Below, one piece after another: positions 38,211 through 49,168 of a DNA stretch of 64,000 bases (position 1 is the first letter of the stretch; every line of letters starts with the position of its first letter). Source of the stretch: Pseudomonas sp. AOB-7 (GTDB taxonomy: Bacteria; Pseudomonadota; Gammaproteobacteria; Pseudomonadales; Pseudomonadaceae); assembly GCF_003696305.1 (NCBI RefSeq), contig NZ_RFFK01000008.1:124001-188000 (forward strand). Direction: 5' to 3'. The notes under the pieces are model-generated. The model had not been told where the DNA came from, made no database searches, and was given only the letters and a program-made list of their open reading frames with translations. The position numbers and the translations under genes are program-made.

Positions 38211-39278
38211 ATGTCCCATCGCCCCTACCGCGTCGCCCTCAATGGCTATGGCCGCATCGGCCGCTGCGTGCTGCGCGCCTTGCACGAGCGCGGCGCCGGG
38301 GCGGGCCTGGAGATAGTCGCGCTGAACGACCTGGCCGATCAGGCCAGCATCGAATACCTGACCCGCTTCGACTCCACCCACGGGCGTTTTCCCGGCGAGG
38401 TCAGGGTCGACGGTGACTGCCTGCATATCAACGGCGACTGCGTGAAGGTGCTGCGCCAGAGCGAGCCCGAGGCCGTCGACTGGGCGGCGCTGGATATCGA
38501 CCTGCTGCTGGAGTGCTCCGGCGCCTACCACAGCCGCGCCGACGGCCAGCGCTTCCTCGACGCCGGCGCGCCGCGGGTGCTGTTCTCCCAGCCCATGGCC
38601 GGCGAGGCCGATATCGACGCCACCGTGGTCTACGGGGTCAACCAGGCCTGCCTGACGGGCGCCGAGCGACTGGTGTCCAACGCCTCCTGCACCACCAACT
38701 GCGGCGTGCCGCTGCTCAAGTTGTTGAACGAGGCGGTGGGGCTGGAGTACGTCTCCATCACCACCATCCACTCGGCGATGAACGACCAACCGGTGATCGA
38801 CGCCTACCACCACGAAGACCTGCGCCGCACGCGCTCGGCCTTCCAGTCGGTGATCCCGGTGTCCACCGGGCTGGCGCGAGGCATCGAGCGTCTGCTGCCG
38901 GAGCTGAGCGGGCGTATCCAGGCCAAGGCCATCCGGGTGCCGACGGTCAACGTCTCCTGCCTCGACATCACCCTGCAGACCGCCCGCGATACCAGTGCCG
39001 CCGAGATCAACCGGGTGCTGCGTCAGGCGGCGGAAAGTGGCCCGCTCAAGGGGCTGCTGGCCTACACCGAGCTGCCGCACGCCAGCTGCGATTTCAACCA
39101 CGACCCGCACTCGGCCATAGTCGACGGCAGCCAGACCCGTGTGTCCGGCCCGCGCCTGGTCAACCTGCTGGCCTGGTTCGACAACGAGTGGGGCTTCGCC
39201 AACCGCATGCTCGATGTCGCCGAACATTTTCTCGCTGTATCCACTTCCTCCGTACAACCAGCCCCCGTGAAGGACTGA
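38211..39278 (+). CDS. epd: D-erythrose-4-phosphate dehydrogenase
   Basis: NAD-dependent dehydrogenase of 355 residues of the GAPDH superfamily, making 4-phosphoerythronate for pyridoxal 5'-phosphate synthesis. The Rossmann motif is [17 protein letters not shown], the catalytic Cys160 lies in [14 protein letters not shown], and the C-terminal [14 protein letters not shown] is conserved. The neighbourhood tkt-epd-pgk, rather than a glycolytic gap position, supports Epd over GapA. The gene ends four bases before pgk, so they are probably co-transcribed. Confidence 0.95.
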   Translation: MSHRPYRVALNGYGRIGRCVLRALHERGAGAGLEIVALNDLADQASIEYLTRFDSTHGRFPGEVRVDGDCLHINGDCVKVLRQSEPEAVDWAALDIDLLLECSGAYHSRADGQRFLDAGAPRVLFSQPMAGEADIDATVVYGVNQACLTGAERLVSNASCTTNCGVPLLKLLNEAVGLEYVSITTIHSAMNDQPVIDAYHHEDLRRTRSAFQSVIPVSTGLARGIERLLPELSGRIQAKAIRVPTVNVSCLDITLQTARDTSAAEINRVLRQAAESGPLKGLLAYTELPHASCDFNHDPHSAIVDGSQTRVSGPRLVNLLAWFDNEWGFANRMLDVAEHFLAVSTSSVQPAPVKD

Positions 39279-39282
39279 TGCC

Positions 39283-40443
39283 ATGACCGTTCTGAAGATG
39301 ACCGACCTCGACCTCGCCGGTAAGCGCGTGCTGATCCGCGAAGACCTCAACGTCCCGGTGAAGGACGGCGTGGTCAAGAGCGATGCGCGCATCCTCGCCG
39401 CCCTGCCGACCATCAAGCTGGCGCTGGAAAAGGGCGCGGCGGTGCTGGTCTGCTCGCACCTGGGCCGGCCGGAAGAGGGCGTGTACAGCGAGCAAGACAG
39501 CCTGGCGCCGGTCGCCGCCTACCTGAGCCAGGCGCTCGGCCGCGAAGTGCCGCTGGTCAAGGACTACCTCGGCGGTGTCGAGGTCAAGGCCGGTGAGCTG
39601 GTGCTGCTGGAGAACGTGCGCTTCAACAAGGGCGAGAAGAAGAGCAGCGACGAGCTGGCGCAGCAGTACGCGGCGCTGTGCGACGTGTTCGTGATGGACG
39701 CCTTCGGCACCGCCCACCGCGCCCAGGGCTCGACCCACGGCGTGGCCAAGTTCGCCAAGGTCGCCTGCGCCGGCCCCCTGCTGGCCGCCGAGCTGGACGC
39801 CCTGGGCAAGGCCCTGGACAAGCCGGCCCGCCCAATGCTGGCCATCGTCGCCGGCTCCAAGGTGTCGACCAAGCTGGACGTGCTCAACTCCCTGGCCGAC
39901 ATCTGCGACTCGCTGATCGTCGGCGGCGGCATCGCCAACACCTTCCTCGCCGCGGCCGGCCTGCCGGTGGGCAAGTCGCTGTACGAGGCCGACCTGGTCG
40001 ACACCGCCCGCGCCATCGCCGCCAAGGTCAGCGTGCCGCTGCCGGTGGACGTGGTGGTGGCCAAGGAATTCGCCGAATCGGCCTCCGCCACCGTCAAGGC
40101 GGTCAAGGACGTGGCGGAGGACGACATGATCCTCGACATCGGCCCGCAGACCGCGGCGATGTTCGCCGAGATGCTCAAGGCCTCGCAGACCATCCTGTGG
40201 AACGGCCCGGTCGGCGTGTTCGAGTTCGACCAGTTCGGCAACGGTACCAAGGCCCTGGCCCTGGCCATCGCCGAGAGCCCGGCGTTCTCCATCGCCGGCG
40301 GCGGCGACACCCTGGCGGCCATCGACAAGTACGGCGTGGCCGAGCAGATCTCCTACATCTCCACCGGCGGCGGTGCCTTCCTCGAATTCGTCGAGGGCAA
40401 GGTGCTGCCGGCCGTGGAAGTGCTGGAGCAGCGCGCGGAGTAA
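39283..40443 (+). CDS. pgk: Phosphoglycerate kinase
   Basis: Glycolytic/gluconeogenic enzyme of 386 residues exchanging phosphate between 1,3-bisphosphoglycerate and ADP. Motifs are [39 protein letters not shown] and the nucleotide-binding [19 protein letters not shown] with [13 protein letters not shown]. The short gap after epd indicates one operon. A small lipoprotein gene follows after 68 bases. Confidence 0.98.
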   Translation: MTVLKMTDLDLAGKRVLIREDLNVPVKDGVVKSDARILAALPTIKLALEKGAAVLVCSHLGRPEEGVYSEQDSLAPVAAYLSQALGREVPLVKDYLGGVEVKAGELVLLENVRFNKGEKKSSDELAQQYAALCDVFVMDAFGTAHRAQGSTHGVAKFAKVACAGPLLAAELDALGKALDKPARPMLAIVAGSKVSTKLDVLNSLADICDSLIVGGGIANTFLAAAGLPVGKSLYEADLVDTARAIAAKVSVPLPVDVVVAKEFAESASATVKAVKDVAEDDMILDIGPQTAAMFAEMLKASQTILWNGPVGVFEFDQFGNGTKALALAIAESPAFSIAGGGDTLAAIDKYGVAEQISYISTGGGAFLEFVEGKVLPAVEVLEQRAE

Positions 40444-40511
40444 ACCGAATTAAACCCTGGCGTGATCGGGCGGTCTGTTACAACTGGAACAAGCGCACAA
40501 GGAGTCACGCC

Positions 40512-40697
40512 ATGGTCAAGCTAGCCGCGTTGGGCATCATCGGGATTTTCCTGGCCGGCTGTGCCGGTGGACGGGAGCAGGCCTGCGAGGTGTTCAGCCC
40601 GGCGCCGATCGACCTGCCGACCACCCAGGACGATCGGCGCATCGAAGGGCAAAGCAGTGGCGACCCTACCGGCACGGTGCCGGAGCAGCGCTGCTGA
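40512..40697 (+). CDS. Small putative lipoprotein
   Basis: Peptide of 61 residues with signal MVKLAALGIIGIFLAGC, lipobox LAGC and lipidation at Cys17. The mature 45 residues are polar, with two further cysteines (QACEVF and the C-terminal EQRC) that could form a disulfide. AAGGAG lies seven bases upstream of the ATG, strongly supporting translation. It sits between pgk and an MliC-like gene, as a small hypothetical gene does in P. aeruginosa. Function unknown. Confidence 0.8.
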   Translation: MVKLAALGIIGIFLAGCAGGREQACEVFSPAPIDLPTTQDDRRIEGQSSGDPTGTVPEQRC

Positions 40698-40710
40698 CAG
40701 GGAGCGATAA

Positions 40711-41031
40711 ATGGATACGAGGATTCTTGCCGCGCTGGCGGCCGTGGCACTGGCGGGGTGCAGCAGCCAGTCGCAGGCGCCGGATCAGTGGACCCGCTGG
40801 GTCTGCGACAGCCAGGCCGAGCTGCAGTGGCGCTTCGCCGATGGCGGCTACGATCAGATCGACCTGCGCCTGGGCGGCGACGATATCGTCTACCGCCTGA
40901 CTCAGGAACCGGCGGCCTCGGGCGCCTTGTACAGCGACGGGCGGCTGTCCTTCCACACCAAGGGCGAGGAAGGCCTGGTCTACTGGACCGCGACCGACGA
41001 CCTGATCGGCCGCGGCTGCAAGGCGCCCTGA
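40711..41031 (+). CDS. MliC-like lipoprotein, putative lysozyme inhibitor
   Basis: Lipoprotein of 106 residues with lipobox ALAGC (Cys17). The mature domain WVCDSQAELQWRFADGGYDQIDLRL ... GALYSDGRLSFHTKGEEGLVYW ... GRGC resembles the MliC/PliC C-type lysozyme inhibitor fold, including paired cysteines in WVC and GRGC. Characterised MliC proteins sit in the outer membrane and block host lysozyme. It starts 13 bases after the small lipoprotein gene, suggesting a lipoprotein pair within the pgk-fba operon. Confidence 0.8.
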   Translation: MDTRILAALAAVALAGCSSQSQAPDQWTRWVCDSQAELQWRFADGGYDQIDLRLGGDDIVYRLTQEPAASGALYSDGRLSFHTKGEEGLVYWTATDDLIGRGCKAP

Positions 41032-41033
41032 GG

Positions 41034-41058
41034 TATAGCCCGGATACAATCCGGGGCA
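41034..41058. repeat. CCCGGAT...ATCCGGGG palindrome after the MliC-like gene
   Basis: TAGCCCGGAT and ATCCGGGG with a short central ACA, almost the same as the element at 45662. It begins right after the stop codon. Confidence 0.6.
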
Positions 41059-41191
41059 TGGAAATGACTAGCCCCGGCAGAGCCGGGGGCGGAGCCGGGG
41101 ACGACCCCCTGTCCCGCGAAACTTGAACAACGCCGGCCCCTGCGGCAGGCTTGCACGATTAACGACCTCCAAACCGGGAGACAGGAACACC

Positions 41192-42256
41192 ATGGCACTT
41201 ATCAGCATGCGCCAGATGCTCGACCACGCCGCCGAATTCGGCTACGGCGTGCCGGCCTTCAACGTCAACAACCTCGAGCAGATGCGCGCCATCATGGAAG
41301 CCGCCGACAAGACCGATTCGCCGGTCATCGTCCAGGCCTCCGCTGGTGCCCGCAAGTACGCCGGTGCGCCCTTCCTGCGTCACCTGATCCTCGCCGCCAT
41401 CGAAGAATTCCCGCACATCCCGGTGTGCATGCACCAGGACCACGGCACCAGCCCGGACGTGTGCCAGCGCTCGATCCAGCTGGGTTTTTCCTCGGTGATG
41501 ATGGACGGCTCGCTGAAGGAAGACGGCAAGACCCCGGCCGACTACGACTACAACGTGCGCGTGACCCAGCAGACCGTGGCCTTCGCCCACGCCTGCGGCG
41601 TGTCCGTGGAAGGCGAGCTGGGCTGCCTGGGCAGCCTGGAAACCGGCATGGCCGGTGAGGAAGACGGCGTCGGCGCCGAAGGCGTGCTCGATCACAGCCA
41701 GCTGCTCACCGACCCGGAAGAGGCCGCCGACTTCGTCAAGCGCACCCAGGTCGATGCCCTGGCCATCGCCATCGGCACCAGCCACGGCGCCTACAAGTTC
41801 ACCAAGCCGCCGACCGGCGACGTGCTGTCGATCGAGCGCATCAAGGAAATCCACAAGCGCATCCCCAATACCCACCTGGTGATGCACGGCTCCTCCTCGG
41901 TACCGCAGGAGTGGCTGAAGGTGATCAACGAGTTCGGCGGCGACATCAAGGAAACCTACGGCGTGCCGGTCGAGGAAATCGTCGAAGGCATCAAGCACGG
42001 CGTGCGCAAGGTCAACATCGACACCGACCTGCGCCTGGCTTCCACCGGTGCCATTCGCCGCATGATGGCCGAGCACCCGAGCGAGTTCGACCCGCGCAAG
42101 TTCTTCGCCAAGACCATAGTCGCCATGCGCGACATCTGCATCGCCCGCTACGAAGCCTTCGGCACTGCCGGCAACGCCTCCAAGATCAAGCCGATCTCCC
42201 TGGAAGGCATGTACCAGCGTTACGCCAGTGGCGAGCTGGCCGCCAAGGTCAACTGA
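41192..42256 (+). CDS. fba: Class II fructose-bisphosphate aldolase
   Basis: Zinc-dependent aldolase of 354 residues of the central gluconeogenic/Calvin-type subgroup. Motifs are [19 protein letters not shown], the zinc-site [38 protein letters not shown] region and [14 protein letters not shown] with [11 protein letters not shown]. The ATG at 41192 after GGGAGACAGGAA gives the family start MALISMRQ. A strong terminator follows, closing the tkt-epd-pgk-fba stretch. Confidence 0.97.
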   Translation: MALISMRQMLDHAAEFGYGVPAFNVNNLEQMRAIMEAADKTDSPVIVQASAGARKYAGAPFLRHLILAAIEEFPHIPVCMHQDHGTSPDVCQRSIQLGFSSVMMDGSLKEDGKTPADYDYNVRVTQQTVAFAHACGVSVEGELGCLGSLETGMAGEEDGVGAEGVLDHSQLLTDPEEAADFVKRTQVDALAIAIGTSHGAYKFTKPPTGDVLSIERIKEIHKRIPNTHLVMHGSSSVPQEWLKVINEFGGDIKETYGVPVEEIVEGIKHGVRKVNIDTDLRLASTGAIRRMMAEHPSEFDPRKFFAKTIVAMRDICIARYEAFGTAGNASKIKPISLEGMYQRYASGELAAKVN

Positions 42257-42291
42257 CCCCGTCGCGACCGCCTGCGCGGCTCGCCCAAGCA

Positions 42292-42327
42292 AACGCCGCG
42301 GCTCCTCACGGAGTCGCGGCGTTTTTT
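42292..42327 (+). terminator. Rho-independent terminator of fba
   Basis: AACGCCGCG pairs with CGCGGCGTT, extended inside by CTCC/GGAG, and is followed by six T residues. It separates fba from the convergent alginate lyase gene. Confidence 0.92.
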
Positions 42328-42351
42328 ATCGCCTGCTGCCCCCGGCGAGCC

Positions 42352-43035
42352 TTATTGCACGGCGCCGATTAGCGGGCGGTGCTCGATGCCAAGCTTGTCG
42401 AAGCGCGCCGCGCCGGCTTCGGTTTCGTAGCCGGTGTTGTCCTGGGTGTAGACCCCGGCCTTGAAGTACAGCGGCTTGGGCGCCCAGCTCGAGTCGAGGC
42501 GGGTACTCCATTTGACCCCGTTGACGTTGATGCCCAGCGTGCCCTTGGGCGTCAGGTGCACGACATAGGTGAAGCGCTGGTTTAGGGCGATGCCGCTGGC
42601 CAGGGTCACGGTCTGGATCGCCGACTCGGGCGCCAGGCGCACCTTGGCGACGATATTGCCGCTGGCGGCGTAGGCCTTGTACTGGTACTCCAGCTTGAGC
42701 AGCGGCATCGAGCTCTTGTAGGCGTGGATCTGGCCGATGACGATCTTGCCGGTGGACGGCACCTGGCTGACGCGCAGCCCGGCGTGCAGGAAATTGTCGG
42801 CCTCCGGATAGGTCCAGTTGCGCAGGCGACCGTCGGCATGGGTTTCGCGCAGCTCGCTGCGCGGGTAGCTCGCGCTCTCGGTCGTGGTGCCGTTGACCGG
42901 GGCCCAGAAGAAGATGGCGCCGTCCCTGGATTGGAAATAGTGATCCTGATAGCCGCCGGCCAGCACTGGGGTTTCGATGGTGGTGGCGGGAACGCCGACT
43001 GGAACGCTGAGATTCCACATGGCGAGTTCGATCAT
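42352..43035 (-). CDS. Alginate lyase, polysaccharide lyase family 7
   Basis: Protein of 227 residues with the three PL7 strand motifs. They are R59-S-E-L-R63 in SYPRSELRETH, Q102-I-H104 in VIGQIHAYK and YFKAGVYTQ at 190-198. These form the jelly-roll active-site cleft that cleaves alginate by beta-elimination. The start at 43035 is supported by AGGAGC. No signal peptide is visible (MIELAMWNLSVPVG), the same organisation I recall for P. aeruginosa PA1167. It may act inside the cell, after lysis, or be exported by another route. Confidence 0.9.
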   Translation of the reverse strand: MIELAMWNLSVPVGVPATTIETPVLAGGYQDHYFQSRDGAIFFWAPVNGTTTESASYPRSELRETHADGRLRNWTYPEADNFLHAGLRVSQVPSTGKIVIGQIHAYKSSMPLLKLEYQYKAYAASGNIVAKVRLAPESAIQTVTLASGIALNQRFTYVVHLTPKGTLGINVNGVKWSTRLDSSWAPKPLYFKAGVYTQDNTGYETEAGAARFDKLGIEHRPLIGAVQ

Positions 43036-43410
43036 GCTCGATGCTCCTGAAAAAACAGAAACTTCAGTCGAGGGCACATCTCATCCAGGAGTCAGTAACG
43101 GCTTACTTGGCGTTCCAGCGGGTGACACACGCGAACTAGAAGGAGGGCAGGGCTGCCCGTGCCGCAGGGCGGAATGCTCTGGCGGCACGCTTTGTAACGG
43201 CAGTCGCGGCGAATAGCTGAGAGCCGCTCGTCGTATTATTGGCGTCAATATATGGTCGACATGAGCCGGCCTCGGCTCCAGACCTCCACGCGCGACGAGA
43301 TGCCTCGGCGCATGGGCGGCGCAGGTAAAACCCTGTAAAACACCGGCGCCGTGGCGGCCGGCGGGCTGCGCCATAATTCCTGCACTGTAGTTCCGGGAAC
43401 CCCCCTGCCC
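43036..43410. promoter_or_regulatory. 375-base gene-free gap, divergent promoters expected
   Basis: No supported gene lies here. The gap has GC-rich inverted segments around 43140-43200 and 43340-43370. A local AT-rich stretch at 43232-43256 contains TATTG and CAATA separated by four bases. It should contain promoters for the alginate lyase gene and the membrane-protein gene on the other strand. Confidence 0.35.
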
Positions 43411-43887
43411 ATGTCCAGCACGCCGCGCCTGTTGTTCGCCTTCGTTGTCGCCGTGGCACTGGCCTCGCTGCTCGCTTCGATCTTCCAGACCCAGTCCAAC
43501 CTCGCCGCCCTGCAGGCGCTCGGTGCGCCGATGCCATTGGACGTGCGCCTGGGCACCACCTGCCTCGACCTGTTCGGCTTCGCCCCGACCTTCGCCCTGC
43601 TCGCCGCCCTGGGCTTTGCCTTCGCCCTGCCGCTGGCGCAGTGGAGCGCGCGGCGCCTGCCGCGGCTGCGCTGGGCGATCTTCGTCGGTGCCGGCGCCGC
43701 GGCGATCTGGCTGGCGCTGGCCCTGGCCAATGCCCTGGCGCCGATGCCGACGCTGATCGCCGCCGACCGCGACCCGCTCGGCACCCTCGGCTTGATGGCC
43801 TGCGGCAGCGCCGGTGCACTGCTGTTCGGCCTGCTCGGTCGGCGCGTGCGCTACCGCACGCAACCGACCCCATCCGATTCCCCGTGA
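43411..43887 (+). CDS. Uncharacterised four-helix membrane protein
   Basis: I do not recognise this 158-residue protein. It has four hydrophobic stretches: FAFVVAVALASLLASIF, FAPTFALLAALGFAFALPLA, WAIFVGAGAAAIWLALALANAL and LGLMACGSAGALLFGLLG. Short loops and a polar C-terminal tail YRTQPTPSDSP complete it. It is 13 bases upstream of the aldose dehydrogenase gene on the same strand, so the two are probably co-transcribed. The ATG at 43411 removes a poorly conserved-looking upstream extension. Confidence 0.7.
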   Translation: MSSTPRLLFAFVVAVALASLLASIFQTQSNLAALQALGAPMPLDVRLGTTCLDLFGFAPTFALLAALGFAFALPLAQWSARRLPRLRWAIFVGAGAAAIWLALALANALAPMPTLIAADRDPLGTLGLMACGSAGALLFGLLGRRVRYRTQPTPSDSP

Positions 43888-43900
43888 CAAGGCCCAGCCC

Positions 43901-45001
43901 ATGTTGAGACCCCTTCGCGCGCTGCTGCTCGGCGCCCTGCTCGTCGGCGCCCCGGTGCTGGCTCAGGACTACCGCATCGAGACCTTCGGCGAAGGCCTAG
44001 AGCATCCCTGGTCGCTGGCCTTCCTGCCGGACGGGCGCCTGCTGGTGACCGAGCGGGTCGGCCGCCTGCGTATCGTCGAGGCCGACGGCAGCCTTGATCC
44101 GCAGCCGGTGGCGGGGCTGCCGGAGATCTTCGTCGCCGCCCAGGCCGGGCTCATGGAGGTGGCGCTCGACCCGGACTACGCCGATAACCGTTGGCTCTAC
44201 CTGAGCTACGCGCACGGCTCGCTGGAGGCCAACAACACCCGCCTGGCCCGAGCCCGCCTGGTGGACGACGAGCTGCACGACTTCGAGGTGCTGTTCACCG
44301 CCGCGCCGCTCAAGGCCGGTGCCGCCCACTACGGCGGGCGCATCGCCTTTCTCGCCGACCAGAGCCTGGTGCTGACCCTGGGCGACGGTTTCGACTGGCG
44401 CGAACAGGCGCAGAACCCGGCCAACCACCTGGGCAAGATCGTGCGCCTGAACCGCGACGGCAGCGTGCCGCAGGACAACCCGCTGGTGGGGCAGGCCGGC
44501 GCCGCGGCGGAGATCTACAGCCTCGGCCACCGCAACGTGCAGGGCATCGTCTTCGATGCCGAGAGCGGCCGCCTGTACAGCCACGAACACGGCCCGCGCG
44601 GCGGCGACGAGCTCAACCTGATCGAGCCCGGGCGCAACTACGGCTGGCCGCTGGCGACCTTCGGCATCGACTACACCGGCGCGCGCATCAGCCCCTACAC
44701 CGAGCTGCCGGGGCTGACCCCGCCGCTGCTGCACTGGACGCCCTCGGTGGCGCCGTCGAGCCTGACCCAATATCGCGGCGCGCTGTTTCCGGAATGGCAG
44801 GGCGACCTGTTCGCCGCCACCCTGGTCGAGCGCAGCGTGCGCCGCATCCGCCTGCACGACGGCATGCTGGCCGGCGAGGAGAGCCTGTTCGAGGAACTCG
44901 GCGAGCGTATCCGCGACGTGCGCGTCGGCCCCGACGGCGCGCTCTACCTGCTCACCGACAATGCCGACGGCCGGCTGCTGCGGGTGCTGCCGAGCGAGTG
45001 A
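43901..45001 (+). CDS. PQQ-dependent aldose sugar dehydrogenase-like protein
   Basis: Periplasmic six-bladed beta-propeller protein of 366 residues related to YliI/Asd. A signal peptide ends near GAPVLAQ before DYRIETFGEGLEHPWSLAFLPDGRLLVTERVG. Conserved propeller motifs include GGRIAFL, LGHRNVQGIVFD, HEHGPRGGDELNLIEPGRNYGWP and YRGALFPEWQGDLF. Relatives oxidise sugars or alcohols with PQQ. The electron acceptor and true substrate are unknown. The ATG is at 43901. Confidence 0.9.
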   Translation: MLRPLRALLLGALLVGAPVLAQDYRIETFGEGLEHPWSLAFLPDGRLLVTERVGRLRIVEADGSLDPQPVAGLPEIFVAAQAGLMEVALDPDYADNRWLYLSYAHGSLEANNTRLARARLVDDELHDFEVLFTAAPLKAGAAHYGGRIAFLADQSLVLTLGDGFDWREQAQNPANHLGKIVRLNRDGSVPQDNPLVGQAGAAAEIYSLGHRNVQGIVFDAESGRLYSHEHGPRGGDELNLIEPGRNYGWPLATFGIDYTGARISPYTELPGLTPPLLHWTPSVAPSSLTQYRGALFPEWQGDLFAATLVERSVRRIRLHDGMLAGEESLFEELGERIRDVRVGPDGALYLLTDNADGRLLRVLPSE

Positions 45002-45044
45002 GGCGGGTTACACTGACGACCCTTTGCCGCGCAGGACCTCGCCG

Positions 45045-45539
45045 TTGAAATACCTCCAGGGCTACCCCGCCGCCGTCCAGCAGCAGGTGCGCCAGCTGAT
45101 CGCCGACGACCGTCTGGGCGACTATCTGGCCCAGCGCTACCCCGGCCGCCACCAGGTGCAGAGCGACAAGGCGCTGTACGGCTACGTGATGGAGCTCAAG
45201 CAGGAGCACCTGAAGAACGCCCCGGCCATCGACAAGGTGCTCTACGACAACCGCCTCGATCTGACCCACCGCGCCCTGGGCCTGCACACGGCGATCTCGC
45301 GGGTGCAGGGCGGCCGGCTCAAGGCGAAGAAGGAGATCCGTGTCGCCGCGCTGTTTCGCGACGCCGCGCCGCTGTTCCTGCAGATGATCGTGGTGCACGA
45401 GCTGGCGCACCTGAAGGAGGCCGAGCACAACAAGGCCTTCTACAAGCTGTGCGACTACATGCTGCCGGGCTACGCGCAGATCGAGTTCGACCTGCGCCTG
45501 TACCTGACATGGCGCGAGATGAGCGGTTCGGGGGCGTAG
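45045..45539 (+). CDS. YgjP-like metal-dependent protein (DUF45)
   Basis: Protein of 164 residues with a zinc-protease-like motif HELAH (H118, E119, H122) and a third candidate ligand H128 in KEAEHNKAFY. The domain start LKYLQGYPAAVQQQVRQLI supports the TTG at 45045, with GCAGGA upstream, as the initiation codon. An in-frame ATG at 44961 would overlap the previous gene by 41 bases. It belongs to the YgjP/UTP-pyrophosphatase-annotated group; biochemical role uncertain. The stop codon lies in the first bases of a repeat. Confidence 0.82.
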   Translation: MKYLQGYPAAVQQQVRQLIADDRLGDYLAQRYPGRHQVQSDKALYGYVMELKQEHLKNAPAIDKVLYDNRLDLTHRALGLHTAISRVQGGRLKAKKEIRVAALFRDAAPLFLQMIVVHELAHLKEAEHNKAFYKLCDYMLPGYAQIEFDLRLYLTWREMSGSGA

Positions 45540-45643
45540 GTTGGCGCCGAGCGCAGCGAAAGCCAATGGGGAGTGCACGGCACGTCGCCCGGCGATCCGC
45601 CGCAGCCGTTGGGCTTCGTCGCAGGCTCCTCAGCCCAACCTAC
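45536..45643. repeat. GTAGGTTGG-ended palindromic element
   Basis: Outer arms GTAGGTTGG and CCAACCTAC as in the element at 15506-15625. Its left part TTGGCGCCGAGCGCAGCGAA is nearly the reverse complement of that element's right part, so the two copies are inverted relative to each other. It supplies the stop codon of the upstream gene. Confidence 0.7.
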
Positions 45644-45661
45644 GCGGCGACGCGTCTTCGG

Positions 45662-45686
45662 CATAGCCCGGATGCCATCCGGGGCA
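45662..45686. repeat. CCCGGAT...ATCCGGGG palindrome
   Basis: TAGCCCGGAT and ATCCGGGG with GCC between them, matching the copy at 41034 closely. It follows the GTAGGTTGG element. Confidence 0.6.
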
Positions 45687-45706
45687 ACGGAGCCTGGCAA
45701 TCCGCT

Positions 45707-45940
45707 TCAGCCGCGCAGCAGCACATTGAGCTGGTCGACCACCTCGGCCCAATCGGCGTCTTCGAGGATTTCCTCGCGCAGGAAGGCCGCCTGCGCCGGG
45801 CTCCAGAACGCGGCGTCGGCCAGCTTGCGCTCTGCCGGCAGCGGCGCGTGGGTCCGGATAAAGGTCTCGATGCTGGCCGCATCGTTGGCCAGGCCGAGTT
45901 GCTTGAACAGCGCGGGCAGGTCGTGGATCGGGTTTTCCAT
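45707..45940 (-). CDS. DUF2789 family protein
   Basis: Small protein of 77 residues, likely cytosolic. The sequence MENPIHDLPALFKQLGLAND ... FIRTHAPLPAERKLADAAFWSPAQAAFLREEI ... DWAEVVDQLNVLLRG fits the DUF2789 family of gammaproteobacteria. No catalytic motif or membrane segment is visible, and function is unknown. It is convergent with the YgjP-like gene across a cluster of repeats. Confidence 0.82.
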   Translation of the reverse strand: MENPIHDLPALFKQLGLANDAASIETFIRTHAPLPAERKLADAAFWSPAQAAFLREEILEDADWAEVVDQLNVLLRG

Positions 45941-45999
45941 GGCGGTTTCCTCTGGCGAGTGTCGGCTCGTCTAGCAACCCTAGCCCAGATAGCCCCCGC

Positions 46000-46482
46000 T
46001 CACTCGACCGCCAGTACCTCGAACGACTGCACGCCGCCGGCTGCCGCCAGACGCACCTCGTCGCCCGGGCCCTTGCCGAGCAGGGCGCGACCCAGCGGCG
46101 CGGCGCTGCCCAGCACCTGGATCTCCAGGCCCTGCTGCTGCAGCTTCATGCTCGCCCCCTGCGGGCCGAGAAACAGCCAGCGTTCGCGCTCCTGCGCGTC
46201 GACCAGCAGCACCAGCGCGCCGAGGGCGATGCCCTGCGCCGCGTCGAACGGCCGCGGGCGCAGCTGGCGCCAGGTGATCAGGGTCTGGCGCAGCTCTTCC
46301 ACCCGGCGCGCCTGGCCGCTGGCCAGGTAGGCGGCCTCCAGGCCGAGGGTGTCGTACTTGTTCTCGGCCACGTTCTCTTCGTGGGTGGCCGCTTCGTGGG
46401 CGGTCTGCACGGCGTGCTGGGCCTGCAGCAGGTCGGCCTGCAGCTGCGCCAGCACCTGCTGTACTAGGAGGTTTTTGTCCAT
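46000..46482 (-). CDS. GreA/GreB-family protein
   Basis: Protein of 160 residues. The N-terminal half is a long helical hairpin (LVQQVLAQLQADLLQAQHAVQTAHEAATHEENVAENKYDT in pieces) with acidic residues at its turn, as in Gre factors that enter the RNA polymerase secondary channel. The C-terminal half (LGALVLLVDAQERERWLFLGP ... PLGRALLGKGPGDEVRL) matches the Gre FKBP-like domain. It may be a transcription-cleavage factor paralogue or another secondary-channel binder. The start at 46482 is preceded by AGGAGG. Confidence 0.8.
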   Translation of the reverse strand: MDKNLLVQQVLAQLQADLLQAQHAVQTAHEAATHEENVAENKYDTLGLEAAYLASGQARRVEELRQTLITWRQLRPRPFDAAQGIALGALVLLVDAQERERWLFLGPQGASMKLQQQGLEIQVLGSAAPLGRALLGKGPGDEVRLAAAGGVQSFEVLAVE

Positions 46483-46490
46483 GGTGGGAT

Positions 46491-49011
<2,521 letters not shown>

Positions 49012-49168
49012 GGGCGGCCTGGTCGGGAAAGATGCGAGCAGCCTACCGGAACTGGCCGGTCGCTGGGTATCCATCCGCGACCTGTCGGGGGCGCCGAGGC
49101 CATGGACTATGCTCAGTGAGGGAGCGCCGCCAGCTGACCGGCATCCGCGCGACTCCCGGGAGGCGAAG

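Noticed and set aside
35729..38212. Long minus-strand frame opposite the TDT exporter and transketolase
   Set aside because: Spans two well-supported plus-strand genes and has no family resemblance; antisense artefact of GC-rich codons.
44961..45044. ATG start at 44961 for the YgjP-like gene
   Set aside because: Overlaps the dehydrogenase gene by 41 bases and adds residues without family similarity; the TTG at 45045 with an upstream AGGA fits better.
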